Positions 1-8,938 of a stretch of 64,000 bases of DNA are shown here, piece after piece. Below the pieces are notes generated by a model, which worked only from the letters and a program-made list of their open reading frames with translations, was not told the origin of the DNA and searched no databases. The DNA comes from Burkholderia sp. 4M9327F10 (GTDB lineage: Bacteria; Pseudomonadota; Gammaproteobacteria; Burkholderiales; Burkholderiaceae): NCBI RefSeq assembly GCF_005503145.1, contig NZ_SCNV01000028.1, forward strand, positions 38,652-102,651. Reading direction: 5' to 3'. How positions within the stretch are numbered: the stretch's first letter is position 1; every line of letters begins with the position of its first letter. Made by a program: the position numbers and the translations under genes.

Positions 1-21
1 TCCTAATCGGCTTTTGCGGCC

Positions 22-912
22 TTAAGCGAGCTTCTGCCCGGTCAGGCGCTCGAGCGCTTCCTGATACTTCGCGGCCGTCTTCGTGACGACCTCGTCCGGC
101 AGCTTAGGCGCCGGCGGCTCTTTCTTCCACGACTGGGTTTCCAGCCAGTCGCGCACGAACTGCTTGTCGAACGACGGCGGGTTGGTGCCCACCTGGTACT
201 CGTCGGCCGGCCAGAAGCGCGACGAATCCGCCGTCAGCGCTTCGTCCATCAGGTACAGCTTGCCGTGATTGTCCAGACCGAATTCGAACTTGGTGTCGGC
301 AATGATGATGCCGCGGGTTGCCGCGTAGTCCGCCGCTTCCTTGTACAGCTTGATCGAGATGTCGCGGATCGTGGCCGACAGTTCGGTGCCGATGCGGCGT
401 TCCATCTCGTTGTAGGTGATGTTCTCGTCGTGGTGGCCCATTTCGGCCTTGGCTGCCGGCGTGAAGATCGGCTCGGGCAGCTTTTGCGCATTTTGCAGGC
501 CCGGCGGCAGCTCGACGCCACACACGGCGCCGGTGGCCTGGTAGTCTTTCCAGCCGCTGCCGGCCAGGTAGCCGCGCACCACGGCTTCGACGAGGATCGG
601 CTCGAGGCGCTTCACCACCACGGCGCGGCCCTTCACCTGCTCGGCTTCGTCAGCCGCCACCACCGATTCCGGCGTCACGCCGGTGAGGTGATTCGGCACG
701 ATGTGCTTGAGCTTGTCGAACCAGAAATTGGCCATCTGGTTCAGCACGCGACCCTTGTTCGGAATCGGCTCGCCCATGATGACGTCGAACGCCGACAGAC
801 GGTCGGTGGTGACAATCAGCAACTGGTCGTTGCCCACCGCATAGTTGTCGCGGACCTTGCCGCGGCCGAGCAGCGGCAGCGAGCGGAGCGTGGATTCGTA
901 GAGGGTAGACAT
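22..912 (-). CDS. purC: Phosphoribosylaminoimidazole-succinocarboxamide synthase
   Basis: SAICAR synthetase joins aspartate to CAIR with ATP, a cytoplasmic step of purine biosynthesis. The 296-residue product is full length for the bacterial family. Visible motifs are GKVRD at residues 18-22 in the glycine-rich nucleotide-binding start, TPAAKAEMGHHDENIT at 151-166, IADTKFEFG at 204-212 (a family signature) and DEALTADSSRFWP at 223-235. The ATG at 912 leaves a normal N-terminus, although the ribosome site in front is weak. It lies downstream of fba on the same strand, separated by a terminator-like hairpin, so it probably has its own promoter. Further pur genes may lie left of the window. Confidence 0.97.
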   Translation of the reverse strand: MSTLYESTLRSLPLLGRGKVRDNYAVGNDQLLIVTTDRLSAFDVIMGEPIPNKGRVLNQMANFWFDKLKHIVPNHLTGVTPESVVAADEAEQVKGRAVVVKRLEPILVEAVVRGYLAGSGWKDYQATGAVCGVELPPGLQNAQKLPEPIFTPAAKAEMGHHDENITYNEMERRIGTELSATIRDISIKLYKEAADYAATRGIIIADTKFEFGLDNHGKLYLMDEALTADSSRFWPADEYQVGTNPPSFDKQFVRDWLETQSWKKEPPAPKLPDEVVTKTAAKYQEALERLTGQKLA

Positions 913-953
913 CGTCGTAGTTCGCTAAAAGTGGGGCAAAAAATAAGACCGGA

Positions 954-995
954 ACAAAAGGGAAACGCCGTTCCCCCTATGATGCGGGAACGGCG
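954..995 (-). terminator. Intrinsic terminator downstream of fba
   Basis: A perfect 10-bp stem (966-975 with 986-995) is followed on the minus strand by a T-rich run (TTTCCCTTTTG). A second perfect 8-bp stem, ACCTGGCC/GGCCAGGT at 1008-1027, lies between it and the fba stop. Together they probably end the fba transcript before purC. Confidence 0.7.
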
Positions 996-1059
996 AGACT
1001 GGCTGCAACCTGGCCGGATGGCCAGGTCCGCGCGCGGCTGCCGCGCGGGTACTGCCTGT

Positions 1060-2124
1060 TTAGCGGACGACCTGTGCGAGGCTGCCCGACTTGTACTTCT
1101 CCGCAATTTTATCAAGCGAAACGGGCTTGATCTTGCCGGCCTGGCCTTCCGCGCCAAAAGCGACGAAACGGTCCACGCAGATCTTCCTGGCCGCTTCGCG
1201 CGCCGGCTTCAGATAATCGCGCGGGTCGAACTTGCCCGGATTTTCCGCCATGTAGCGGCGGATCGCACCGGTGATCGCCAGACGCAGGTCAGTGTCGATA
1301 TTAACCTTGCGCACGCCGTGCTTGATCCCTTCCTGGATTTCCTCGACCGGCACGCCGTAGGTTTCCTTCATGTCGCCGCCGAATTCGCGGATTTCCGCGA
1401 GCAATTCCTGCGGCACCGAGGACGAACCGTGCATCACCAGGTGGGTGTTCGGAATGCGCTGGTGAATTTCCTTGATGCGCTGGATCGACAGAATGTCGCC
1501 CGTGGGCTTCTTGCTGAATTTGTACGCACCGTGTGACGTGCCGATGGCGATGGCCAGCGCGTCGCACTGCGTCAGCTTGACGAAGTCGGCGGCCTGCTCC
1601 GGATCGGTCAGCAGCTGCTCGCGCGTCATGGTGCCTTCCGCGCCGTGGCCGTCTTCCTTGTCGCCCTTCATGGTTTCCAGCGAACCCAGCACGCCGAGCT
1701 CCGCTTCCACCGTCACGCCGATCGAGTGCGCCGCTTCGACGACCTTGCGCGACACGTCGACGTTGTACTCGTACGAAGCGACCGTCTTGCCGTCAGCCTC
1801 GAGCGAGCCGTCCATCATCACGCTGGTGAAGCCGCTGCGGATTGCCGCCATGCACACGGCCGGCGACTGCCCGTGATCCTGGTGCATCACGACCGGAATG
1901 TGCGGATACGACTCAATGGCCGCTTCGATCAGATGGCGCAGGAACGGTTCGCCCGCGTACTTCCGCGCGCCAGCCGAAGCCTGCATGATCACCGGGGCGC
2001 CGACCTGATCCGCCGCCGCCATGATGGCCTGCACCTGCTCCAGATTGTTCACGTTGAATGCCGGCAAGCCATAACCGTTTTCGGCGGCATGGTCCAGCAA
2101 TTGACGCATTGATACGAGAGGCAT
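1060..2124 (-). CDS. fba: Class II fructose-bisphosphate aldolase
   Basis: Zinc-dependent aldolase that interconverts fructose 1,6-bisphosphate with dihydroxyacetone phosphate and glyceraldehyde 3-phosphate. The 354-residue length fits the Calvin-cycle-type (CbbA-like) class IIA subgroup. HQDHG at residues 81-85 is the zinc-ligand motif; the later GTSHGAYKF and HGSSSVPQE segments match the phosphate- and zinc-binding loops. The start is supported by AAGGAG seven bases ahead of the ATG. It follows pgk and pyk on the same strand, so lower-glycolysis genes are grouped. The role in glycolysis versus gluconeogenesis cannot be told from sequence. Confidence 0.97.
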   Translation of the reverse strand: MPLVSMRQLLDHAAENGYGLPAFNVNNLEQVQAIMAAADQVGAPVIMQASAGARKYAGEPFLRHLIEAAIESYPHIPVVMHQDHGQSPAVCMAAIRSGFTSVMMDGSLEADGKTVASYEYNVDVSRKVVEAAHSIGVTVEAELGVLGSLETMKGDKEDGHGAEGTMTREQLLTDPEQAADFVKLTQCDALAIAIGTSHGAYKFSKKPTGDILSIQRIKEIHQRIPNTHLVMHGSSSVPQELLAEIREFGGDMKETYGVPVEEIQEGIKHGVRKVNIDTDLRLAITGAIRRYMAENPGKFDPRDYLKPAREAARKICVDRFVAFGAEGQAGKIKPVSLDKIAEKYKSGSLAQVVR

Positions 2125-2252
2125 GCTTTACTCCTTAGATTGAAACGAATCCTGTGCCGTCGGCATCTATTTTTGCAATTTTATCGCGAAGCAAACCGCA
2201 TACCCGTAGGCAGCAGGCTCGAAGCCCGCCCGAAGGCTGCCCGATAAACCTG

Positions 2253-2278
2253 CGCACCGCCTCTCGCGGGGTGGTGCG
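2253..2278 (-). terminator. Possible terminator hairpin between pyk and fba
   Basis: The 26-nt segment folds as CGCACC...GGTGCG with an inner CC/GG extension after one mismatch. It lies about 40 nt after the pyk stop on the minus strand. The following bases are only weakly T-rich (GCAGGTTTATC), so this could equally be a simple stem. Confidence 0.35.
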
Positions 2279-2318
2279 GTTGCTTCGCCGTGCCGATCCT
2301 AAGCAGTTCTGTTGCCGA

Positions 2319-3755
2319 TCAATACGGTTCGCCGACCCGTACGATCTTCAGCGTGTTCGTTCCGCCGGCCTGACCCATCGGCTCGCCGACGGTCAGCACA
2401 ACCATGTCGCCGCGCGACGCGTAGCCCTTGCTCACCACCGTCTCCAGCGCCTGCTGCAGCGCGGTGTCGCGGTCGCTGCTGGTATCGAGATGCAGCGACG
2501 TGACGTTGCGGTAGATCGCCATGGCGCGCTCGCTGCCCACCCGCGGCGTGAGCGCGAAGATCGGCACATGGGTCCAGTGACGCGACATCCACAGCGCGGT
2601 CGAACCCGACTCCGTCAACGCCACAATCGCCTTGGCGCCGAGGTGGAATGCCGTGAACAGCGCGCCCATCGCAATCGACTGGTCGATGCGGGTGAACGTG
2701 CGGTCGAGGAAATCCTTGTCCAGCTCCGACTGCTCCGACTTTTCCGCTTCGACGCAGATCGCCGCCATGGTTTCGATGGTCTGCACCGGGTACTTGCCGG
2801 CGGCGGACTCGGCCGACAGCATCACCGCGTCCGTGCCGTCCAGCACCGCATTGGCGACGTCCGAGACTTCCGCGCGGGTCGGCACCGGCGCGTAGATCAT
2901 CGACTCCATCATCTGTGTGGCGGTAATCACAAACTTGTTCGATTCGCGTGCCATACGAATCATGCGCTTTTGCAGCGCCGGAACTGCGGCATTCCCCACT
3001 TCCACGGCCAGATCGCCGCGCGCAACCATGATGCCGTCGGACGCGTCGAGGATACCTTGCAGCGCCGGAATCGCCTCGGCGCGCTCGATCTTGGCGATCA
3101 TCTTCGGCTTGATGCCATAGGGCGCGCCGGCAATGTTGGCGAGCTGGCGGGCCATTTCCATGTCGGTGGCGTTTTTCGGGAACGACACCGCGACATAGTC
3201 CACGCCCAGCGACATCGCCGTGCGGATGTCTTCCATGTCCTTCGCTGTGAGCGCCGGCGCCGTCAGGCCGCCGCCCTGGCGGTTGATACCCTTGTTGTTC
3301 GACAGGTCGCCGCCGATCTTCACGGTGGTGTGAATCTCGCTGCCCAGCACGCGCACGACGTCGAGCACGATCAGACCGTCGTTGAGCAGCAGCACGTCGC
3401 CCGGTTTCAGGTCGCGCGGCAGGTCTTTATAGTCGAGACCGACGCGATCGTCGTTGCCGAGTTCGCATTCGGCATCGAGGATGAACGCGTTGCCGGGAAC
3501 GAGCGTGGTCTTGCCGTTTTCAAACCTGCCGACCCGGATCTTCGGGCCTTGCAGATCAGCCATGATGGCAACTTCACGGCCCGCCTGGCGGGCCGCTTCG
3601 CGCACATATTCGGCGCGCTGGCGGTGATCGTCGGCCGTGCCGTGCGAGAAATTGAGGCGCACCACATCGAGCCCCGCCTTAATCATTTGCAGCAGGATTT
3701 CGGGCGTGCTGGAAGCCGGGCCGATGGTGGCGACAATCTTGGTGGCGCGATGCAT
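2319..3755 (-). CDS. pyk: Pyruvate kinase
   Basis: Converts phosphoenolpyruvate and ADP to pyruvate and ATP. From the ATG at 3755 the product is 478 residues, the usual bacterial length, and begins MHRATKIVATIGPAS as in the family. VARGDLAVEVG carries the catalytic metal and substrate loop, and VITATQMMESM is the following conserved segment; the C-terminal allosteric domain is complete. GAGGAG lies just upstream of this ATG and decides the start, although the reading frame stays open a further 195 codons upstream (see separate entry). It lies between pgk and fba, all transcribed leftward. Confidence 0.95.
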   Translation of the reverse strand: MHRATKIVATIGPASSTPEILLQMIKAGLDVVRLNFSHGTADDHRQRAEYVREAARQAGREVAIMADLQGPKIRVGRFENGKTTLVPGNAFILDAECELGNDDRVGLDYKDLPRDLKPGDVLLLNDGLIVLDVVRVLGSEIHTTVKIGGDLSNNKGINRQGGGLTAPALTAKDMEDIRTAMSLGVDYVAVSFPKNATDMEMARQLANIAGAPYGIKPKMIAKIERAEAIPALQGILDASDGIMVARGDLAVEVGNAAVPALQKRMIRMARESNKFVITATQMMESMIYAPVPTRAEVSDVANAVLDGTDAVMLSAESAAGKYPVQTIETMAAICVEAEKSEQSELDKDFLDRTFTRIDQSIAMGALFTAFHLGAKAIVALTESGSTALWMSRHWTHVPIFALTPRVGSERAMAIYRNVTSLHLDTSSDRDTALQQALETVVSKGYASRGDMVVLTVGEPMGQAGGTNTLKIVRVGEPY

Positions 3756-4340
3756 GAGTCTCCTCGTCTGGATGGGATCGCTGGAAAGAGCGCTGCGAGT
3801 CGGGTGCGGAGGCTGCGCACCGAAGGATGCTGCCAGGGGCTGCGCGCCGGTTGAAACCAGCGTCGCTTTATGGGGTGAAGCGGTGTTCGACACCGGCGTA
3901 CGCGACGCCAGCGGTGCTGCGGGTGCTACGGTCGTACCGCTGCGGGGTTCTGCGTGCGGTGCGGCGGCATGCCCGGCGGGCAAGCCTGCAACCGACTCAG
4001 TGGTCAACTCCGCGAGCGCCACGGGTGATCCGGATGCTTCGTGTGCTTCGTATGCGTGGGATAGTGCGCCGCCGGCATGACCGGCGGGTGAAACCTTGGG
4101 AACCGCTTGCTGCGGTGTCCCGCTGGAGCCTGCTACGCGCTCCTCCGTCTTGACTGCCTGCGCCGCGGTGCGTGCCGCAAGCTCAGTGGCCGCTTTGGCC
4201 GCCGAGGCGGCCTTGTCCGCGTTGGCCGCTGAGGCGGCCTTGCCCGCCCTGGCGGCAGATGCCGCGGTAGCTGCGGTCTTGCCGGCCGGCGACTTCACGC
4301 GCGTCTTTGCAGTCTTGGCCGAGGGGGAGCGCGTTGTCAC
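3756..4340 (-). other. Open Lys/Ala-rich stretch in frame with pyk
   Basis: No stop codon separates the end of pgk from pyk in the pyk frame. A GTG at 4340 sits one base after the pgk TAA and could be reached by translational coupling. From it the frame encodes about 195 residues: first a Lys/Ala/Ser-rich part with repeated KAASAA-like units resembling bacterial histone H1-like tails, then a Pro/Ala/Thr-rich part running into the pyruvate kinase methionine. The strong ribosome site at 3755 argues that normal pyruvate kinase starts there. Whether the upstream stretch is translated, as an extension or a separate peptide, is open; G+C bias alone can keep such frames open. Confidence 0.4.
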
Positions 4341-4341
4341 A

Positions 4342-5535
4342 TTAAGCCCGCGATTCCAGGACTTCAACTGCCGGCAGCTTCTTGCCCTCGAGGAATTCGA
4401 GGAAGGCGCCGCCGCCCGTCGAGATATAGCTCACCTTGTCGTGGATGCCGTACTTGGCGATGGCCGCGAGCGTATCGCCGCCGCCTGCAATCGAGAACGC
4501 CGGCGACTTGGCGATGGCGTCCGCCAGCGTCTTCGTGCCGTTGCCGAACTGGTCGAATTCGAACACGCCGACCGGGCCGTTCCAGACAATCGTGCCGGCC
4601 TTTTCCAGTTGCGCCGCCAATGCCTTGGCGGTTTCAGGTCCGATGTCGAGGATCAGGTCGTCGTCCTCTACGTCGGCCACGGCCTTGACTTCGGCCTTGG
4701 CGGTCGGCGAGAACTCCTTGGCCGTGACCACGTCGGTCGGGATGGGCACCGAGGCGCCGCGTGCCTTCGCCTGGTCGATGATGGCCTTCGCTTCGTTCAC
4801 CAGATCAGCTTCGGCGAGCGACTTGCCGATCTTCAGACCGGCCGCCAGCATGAACGTGTTGGCGATGCCGCCGCCCACGATCAGTTGATCGACCTTCTCG
4901 GCCAGCGACTTGAGGATGGTCAGCTTGGTGGACACCTTCGAGCCGGCGACGATCGCCACCAGCGGGCGCTTCGGCGCGCCGAGCGCGCTGCCGAGCGCGT
5001 CGAGCTCAGCCGCGAGCAGCGGGCCTGCGCAAGCGACGGGCGCGTACTTCGCAATGCCGTGGGTGGTGGCTTCGGCGCGGTGGGCGGTGCCGAATGCGTC
5101 GTTCACGTAGACGTCGCAGAGCTTCGCCATCTTTTGCGCGAGCTCGTCGGAATCCTTCTTTTCGCCCTTGTTGACGCGGCAGTTTTCGAGCAGCACGACC
5201 TGGCCGGGCGCGACGTTCACGCCGTTTTCGACCCAGTTCGCCACCAGCGGCACGTCACGGCCGAGCAGTTCAGCCAGCCGCTTCGCGACCGGCGCGAGCG
5301 AGTCTTCCGGCTTGAATTCGCCTTCCGTGGGACGGCCCAGGTGCGACGTGACCATCACGGCGGCGCCGGCGTCGAGCGCAGCCTTGATGGCCGGCACGGA
5401 GGCGCGGATACGGGTGTCTTCGGTGATGTTGCCTTGATCGTCCTGCGGAACGTTCAGGTCGGCGCGGATAAACACGCGTTTGCCGGACAGCTTGCCTTCG
5501 GAGATCAGATCGGAGAGACGCAATACCTGGTTCAT
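4342..5535 (-). CDS. pgk: Phosphoglycerate kinase
   Basis: Transfers phosphate between 1,3-bisphosphoglycerate and ADP in glycolysis and the reverse. The 397 residues are the family's standard size. RADLNVP near residues 24-30 is the conserved phosphoglycerate-binding loop, GSKVSTKL and the GGGDTLAAI segment near the C-terminus form the nucleotide-binding side, and both lobes are complete. The ATG at 5535 fits the family N-terminus (MNQVLRLSDL), though the ribosome site is weak. It is the first gene of a leftward group pgk-pyk-fba and is divergent from ilvE. Confidence 0.97.
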   Translation of the reverse strand: MNQVLRLSDLISEGKLSGKRVFIRADLNVPQDDQGNITEDTRIRASVPAIKAALDAGAAVMVTSHLGRPTEGEFKPEDSLAPVAKRLAELLGRDVPLVANWVENGVNVAPGQVVLLENCRVNKGEKKDSDELAQKMAKLCDVYVNDAFGTAHRAEATTHGIAKYAPVACAGPLLAAELDALGSALGAPKRPLVAIVAGSKVSTKLTILKSLAEKVDQLIVGGGIANTFMLAAGLKIGKSLAEADLVNEAKAIIDQAKARGASVPIPTDVVTAKEFSPTAKAEVKAVADVEDDDLILDIGPETAKALAAQLEKAGTIVWNGPVGVFEFDQFGNGTKTLADAIAKSPAFSIAGGGDTLAAIAKYGIHDKVSYISTGGGAFLEFLEGKKLPAVEVLESRA

Positions 5536-5890
5536 GAGCGATTTGCGAGTTGATTGGAAGGCGGTGACGGACAGCGCGCGAACAGCCTCCGCTCAGGAGC
5601 CCCGCTGGGGTGGCCCCGCGAACAGGCCCGACGGCATCTGTCGCAGCGTCGCGCAGTGATCCGGAAGCCGTCCATTTTAACCGATCCCCACCCCGCCATG
5701 CCTCGCGCCGAGGCGAATGTCCCGTATTTGGGAGATGTATCGCGCATGCTGCAATGCAACATGCCGCCCGGGGGTGCGGCCAAATGCCCGTTCCTTGTGC
5801 AAAAGACGTTAAAATAATGGTCTTCGCCGCTTGCCGGGTATCTTTGTACGGCCTTGCGCAACCCTTCATAACGCACCGCTGGAGAATCGT
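5536..5890. other. Divergent intergenic region between pgk and ilvE
   Basis: About 355 bases without a convincing gene. It must hold the leftward promoter of pgk and the rightward promoter of ilvE. The only AT-rich stretch is at 5796-5820, where TAAAAT and AATAAT are possible -10 elements for ilvE, but I could not pair them with a good -35 at normal spacing. Open frames crossing the region have no recognisable content. Confidence 0.5.
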
Positions 5891-6814
5891 ATGTCAATGG
5901 CCGACCGCGACGGCAAGATCTGGATGGATGGCAAGCTCATCGACTGGCGCGACGCCAAGATCCACGTCCTCACTCATACGCTGCACTACGGCATGGGCGT
6001 TTTCGAAGGCGTGCGGGCCTACCAGACGGCTGACGGCGGCACCGCCATTTTTCGTCTGCAGGAACACACCAAGCGCCTCTTGAACTCGGCCAAGATTTTC
6101 CAGATGGACGTGCCGTTCGACCATGAAACGCTCGCCGCCGCGCAGCGCGAAGTGGTGCGTGAAAACAAGCTCGAATCCTGCTATCTGCGCCCGATCATCT
6201 GGGTCGGCTCGGAAAAGCTCGGCGTGTCGGCCAAGGGCAACACGATCCACGTGGCCATCGCCGCATGGCCGTGGGGCGCCTATCTTGGCGAAGACGGCCT
6301 GAAAAAGGGCATCCGCGTGAAGACCTCGTCGTTCACCCGCCACCATGTGAACGTGTCCATGGTGCGCGCCAAGGCCTCGGGCTGGTACGTGAACTCGATT
6401 CTCGCCAACCAGGAAGCCACCGCCGACGGCTACGACGAAGCACTGCTGCTCGACGTGGACGGCTATGTGTCGGAAGGCTCGGGCGAGAACTTCTTCCTCG
6501 TGAACAACGGCAAGCTGTACACGCCGGACCTGTCGTCGTGCCTCGACGGCATCACGCGCGACACGGTTATCACGCTCGCCAAGGACGCCGGCATTGAAGT
6601 GATCGAGAAGCGCATCACGCGCGACGAGGTCTACACCTGCGACGAAGCGTTCTTCACCGGCACCGCCGCCGAAGTTACGCCGATCCGCGAACTCGATAAC
6701 CGCACGATCGGCTCGGGCGCGCGCGGTCCGATCACGGAAAAGCTGCAAAGCGGCTTCTTCGACATCGTCAACGGCAAGAGCGAGAAGTACGCGCACTGGC
6801 TGACCAAGATCTGA
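5891..6814 (+). CDS. ilvE: Branched-chain amino acid aminotransferase
   Basis: PLP-dependent fold-type IV transaminase that makes valine, leucine and isoleucine from their 2-oxo acids with glutamate. The 307-residue product has the class IV signature region ending ...SEGSGENFFLV and the lysine of the VRAKASGWYVNS segment that forms the Schiff base. The frame extends 20 codons further upstream, but the ATG at 5891 is preceded by GGAG at good spacing and gives the usual N-terminus (MSMADRDGKIWMDGKLID), so I chose it. It is followed closely by a small zinc-finger gene and waaF on the same strand. Confidence 0.95.
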   Translation: MSMADRDGKIWMDGKLIDWRDAKIHVLTHTLHYGMGVFEGVRAYQTADGGTAIFRLQEHTKRLLNSAKIFQMDVPFDHETLAAAQREVVRENKLESCYLRPIIWVGSEKLGVSAKGNTIHVAIAAWPWGAYLGEDGLKKGIRVKTSSFTRHHVNVSMVRAKASGWYVNSILANQEATADGYDEALLLDVDGYVSEGSGENFFLVNNGKLYTPDLSSCLDGITRDTVITLAKDAGIEVIEKRITRDEVYTCDEAFFTGTAAEVTPIRELDNRTIGSGARGPITEKLQSGFFDIVNGKSEKYAHWLTKI

Positions 6815-6878
6815 ATCTGAAATTAAAGCGGGCCGCCCACGTGGCGCGCCCGCGCCCTGTCTCCACAGAGAAAGCCCC

Positions 6879-7073
6879 ATGAGCGAAATCAAGGAAATGC
6901 CGCTGGTCGAACTGTCGGCAAAAGACCTGCCCGCCTACTGTCCGAACCCGTCGATGGCACGCTGGAGCGCCCATCCGCGCGTGTTTATCGACGTCACGCA
7001 CGGCGAAGCGCGCTGCCCGTACTGCGGCACGCGCTACAAGCTGCGTGACGGCGAAGTGGTCAGAGGCCACTGA
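6879..7073 (+). CDS. Small zinc-finger (zf-CHCC family) protein
   Basis: A 64-residue protein with the spacing C-x(n)-H-x(n)-C-x2-C: YCPNP, then the histidine of AHPRVFIDV, then CPYCGTRYKL. This is the zf-CHCC pattern also found in the mitochondrial complex I subunit NDUFS6, here as a free-standing bacterial protein. Its precise role is unknown; in beta-proteobacteria it commonly sits beside ilvE and waaF, as here. The ATG at 6879 follows an AGAGAAAG ribosome site. It starts 64 bases after ilvE and is probably cotranscribed with it. Confidence 0.88.
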   Translation: MSEIKEMPLVELSAKDLPAYCPNPSMARWSAHPRVFIDVTHGEARCPYCGTRYKLRDGEVVRGH

Positions 7074-7186
7074 AAGCCGCTCTCCGGCTGGGCACGCCCA
7101 CCACCATCCGGCCGCATGCTGGGCGCGGCGCCATCTGTACCGGCGCCGCGCGCGGGCATGTGGCCGCTTCCCTTTTAAAACCTGAA

Positions 7187-7216
7187 CGCCGCACGCCGAT
7201 GCGTGCGGCGCGTTCT
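7187..7216 (+). terminator. Hairpin between the zinc-finger gene and waaF
   Basis: A perfect 10-bp stem, CGCCGCACGC (7187-7196) with GCGTGCGGCG (7201-7210), and a CGAT loop, followed by CGTTCTTTC. It could be a weak intrinsic terminator. The T-run is poor, so read-through into waaF is likely. Confidence 0.5.
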
Positions 7217-7239
7217 TTCGACACCGGAAACCCACCCTG

Positions 7240-8265
7240 ATGCGTCGCGCGTTGGTTATCGCACCGAACTGGATCGGTGACGCATTGATGGCGCAGCCTT
7301 TGTTCTCGCGCCTCGTCAAACTGCATCCGCGCATCGCGATCGACGCGGTTGCGCCCACGTGGGTCGCGCCCGTGCTGGAGCGCATGCCCGAAATCCGCGA
7401 CGTCTATGCGACGGATCTCGCGCACGGCAAGCTGCAGATGCTGCGCCGCTGGCAGCTTTCGAGCGACCTTCGCGAGGTCGGCTACGACGCGGCCTATGTG
7501 CTGCCGAATTCGCTGAAATCAGCGCTGATTCCGTGGATGGCGGGTATTCCGCTGCGCATCGGCTATACCGGCGAAAGCCGCTACGGCCTGCTAAACGTAC
7601 GCCATGCGAATCCGCGCAAGGATGCCCGGCCGCCCATGCTCGGCCATTACGCGGCGCTCGCCTACAAGCCCGGCGCGAAAGTGCCCGACGACCTGCCGAT
7701 GCCGCGGCTCGACACGGACCTGAACGAAGCGTCGCGCGTGTCGGCGCGTTTTAACCTGGACACGCGGGTGCCGCTGCTGGTGTTCTGCCCCGGCGCCGAG
7801 TACGGCCCGGCCAAGCGCTGGCCGCCCGAGCATTTCGCGGCGCTGGCGCAAATCGTCGGCCAGTCGTTCCCGTATACGCAGATTGTCGCGCTCGGTTCGC
7901 CGAAAGACGCGCCGCTCGCCCAGGCGATTGCCGAACGTGCGCCGAACGTGCGCAACCTGTGCGGCCAGACCGCATTGGGCGAAGCCTGCGCCCTGATCTC
8001 GCGCGCCAATGCCGTGGTCACCAACGATTCCGGCCTGATGCACGTGGCGGCCGCGCTGCGCCGGCCGCTCGTGGCCGTGTACGGCTCGACCGATCCGCGC
8101 CACACGCCGCCATTGTCCGAGCTTGCGAAGGTACAATGGTTGCATCTCGAATGCAGTCCCTGTTTTGAGCGGGAGTGTCCGCTCGGTCACCTGAACTGCT
8201 TGCGGCAACTGAGCGCCGAACAGGTGTTCGGCGACCTGCGCGGCATGCTGCTCGTGCAACGCTGA
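7240..8265 (+). CDS. waaF: ADP-heptose:LPS heptosyltransferase II
   Basis: Glycosyltransferase family 9 enzyme that adds the second heptose to the lipopolysaccharide inner core, acting at the cytoplasmic face of the inner membrane. The 341-residue product starts with the typical RRALVIAPNWIGDALMAQPL segment. It carries the GT9 landmarks: GAEYGPAKRWPPEHFAALA in the middle, and near the C-terminus NAVVTNDSGLMHVAAAL followed by YGSTDPRHTPPL, the ADP-heptose binding region. It sits in the ilvE - zinc finger - waaF order common in Burkholderiaceae. WaaC and other core genes are not in the window. Confidence 0.94.
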   Translation: MRRALVIAPNWIGDALMAQPLFSRLVKLHPRIAIDAVAPTWVAPVLERMPEIRDVYATDLAHGKLQMLRRWQLSSDLREVGYDAAYVLPNSLKSALIPWMAGIPLRIGYTGESRYGLLNVRHANPRKDARPPMLGHYAALAYKPGAKVPDDLPMPRLDTDLNEASRVSARFNLDTRVPLLVFCPGAEYGPAKRWPPEHFAALAQIVGQSFPYTQIVALGSPKDAPLAQAIAERAPNVRNLCGQTALGEACALISRANAVVTNDSGLMHVAAALRRPLVAVYGSTDPRHTPPLSELAKVQWLHLECSPCFERECPLGHLNCLRQLSAEQVFGDLRGMLLVQR

Positions 8266-8380
8266 AGCGCCCGGCAACCGCACGCCGCGTTGCAAACCCG
8301 CCACGCGGCGTCACGCCCGCGCCTTGCAGCGCGGGCATTCTCGCGGTTGCTCCGGGTTGTCGTGCGTTGTCCTTGGGTTT

Positions 8381-8405
8381 TCCCGCGTTGTCCCGCGTTG
8401 TCCCG
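8381..8405. repeat. 10-bp tandem repeat, about 2.5 copies
   Basis: TCCCGCGTTG is repeated exactly at 8381-8390 and 8391-8400 and begins a third copy at 8401. Related GCGTTGTCC units lie just upstream near 8363. The array is in the gap between waaF and the NTF2-like gene. No function is evident. Confidence 0.7.
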
Positions 8406-8458
8406 TTAACTGCTGCCCTGCAACTGCGCGCATACAGCGCACAAGAGACTGACGAGCC

Positions 8459-8905
8459 ATGCCACGTTTTGCCCACATCTTCGAAGCCGCTGCCGATACC
8501 CTCAACGCCTATTACCAGGCGGTGGCGGAGGTCAATATCGACAGCCTGATGAGCCTGTGGATCGACGAGGAGTTCGCCAGTTGCATCTGTGCCGACGGCT
8601 CGCACCTGCACGGTCTCGACAGCATTCGCGCGGGCCTCGCCATCCAGCTTGAACTTGCACCGGTTTCGATCGAACCGGTGGACATCCGCGTGTACGACAG
8701 TCTTGGCACGGTGGTGTACGCGATTGCGGAAGCGCACCGGCCTGCCGACCCAAAAGCCGCACCCACCATGGTCTTCACCACTTATGTGATGGTCCACGAG
8801 CGCGGCGAATGGAAGATCGCACATATTCACGCAAGTGCGATGCCGAACGAAGCGGCAACCCAGTTTGCTGCCAAAATGCGTCATGGTCAGGGGCCTTTGC
8901 ACTGA
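8459..8905 (+). CDS. NTF2-like / SnoaL-type fold protein
   Basis: A 148-residue protein predicted to form an NTF2-like alpha+beta cone. Features are the N-terminal helix AADTLNAYYQAVAEVNIDSL, the DEEFASCICADGSHLHG segment followed by DSIRAG, and the C-terminal strand pattern with ERGEWKIAHIHAS, all typical of the SnoaL/DUF4440 group. Such proteins range from small-molecule isomerases to ligand-binding adaptors, so no reaction can be named. The ATG at 8459 fits the start of the fold. It precedes a YheT-like hydrolase on the same strand by about 30 bases, suggesting a shared transcript. Confidence 0.82.
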   Translation: MPRFAHIFEAAADTLNAYYQAVAEVNIDSLMSLWIDEEFASCICADGSHLHGLDSIRAGLAIQLELAPVSIEPVDIRVYDSLGTVVYAIAEAHRPADPKAAPTMVFTTYVMVHERGEWKIAHIHASAMPNEAATQFAAKMRHGQGPLH

Positions 8906-8938
8906 CGCAGCACGTTTTCCGTTTTTTTGGTTGCCGGT

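Noticed and set aside
2154..3854. Long open frame on the + strand opposite pyk
   Set aside because: It mirrors pyk codons, is Arg/His-rich and has no family likeness. High G+C keeps the antisense frame open.
5796..5820. Promoter for ilvE
   Set aside because: AT-rich -10-like sequences exist, but I could not pair them with a -35 at 16-18 bases, so it is only mentioned in the gap entry.
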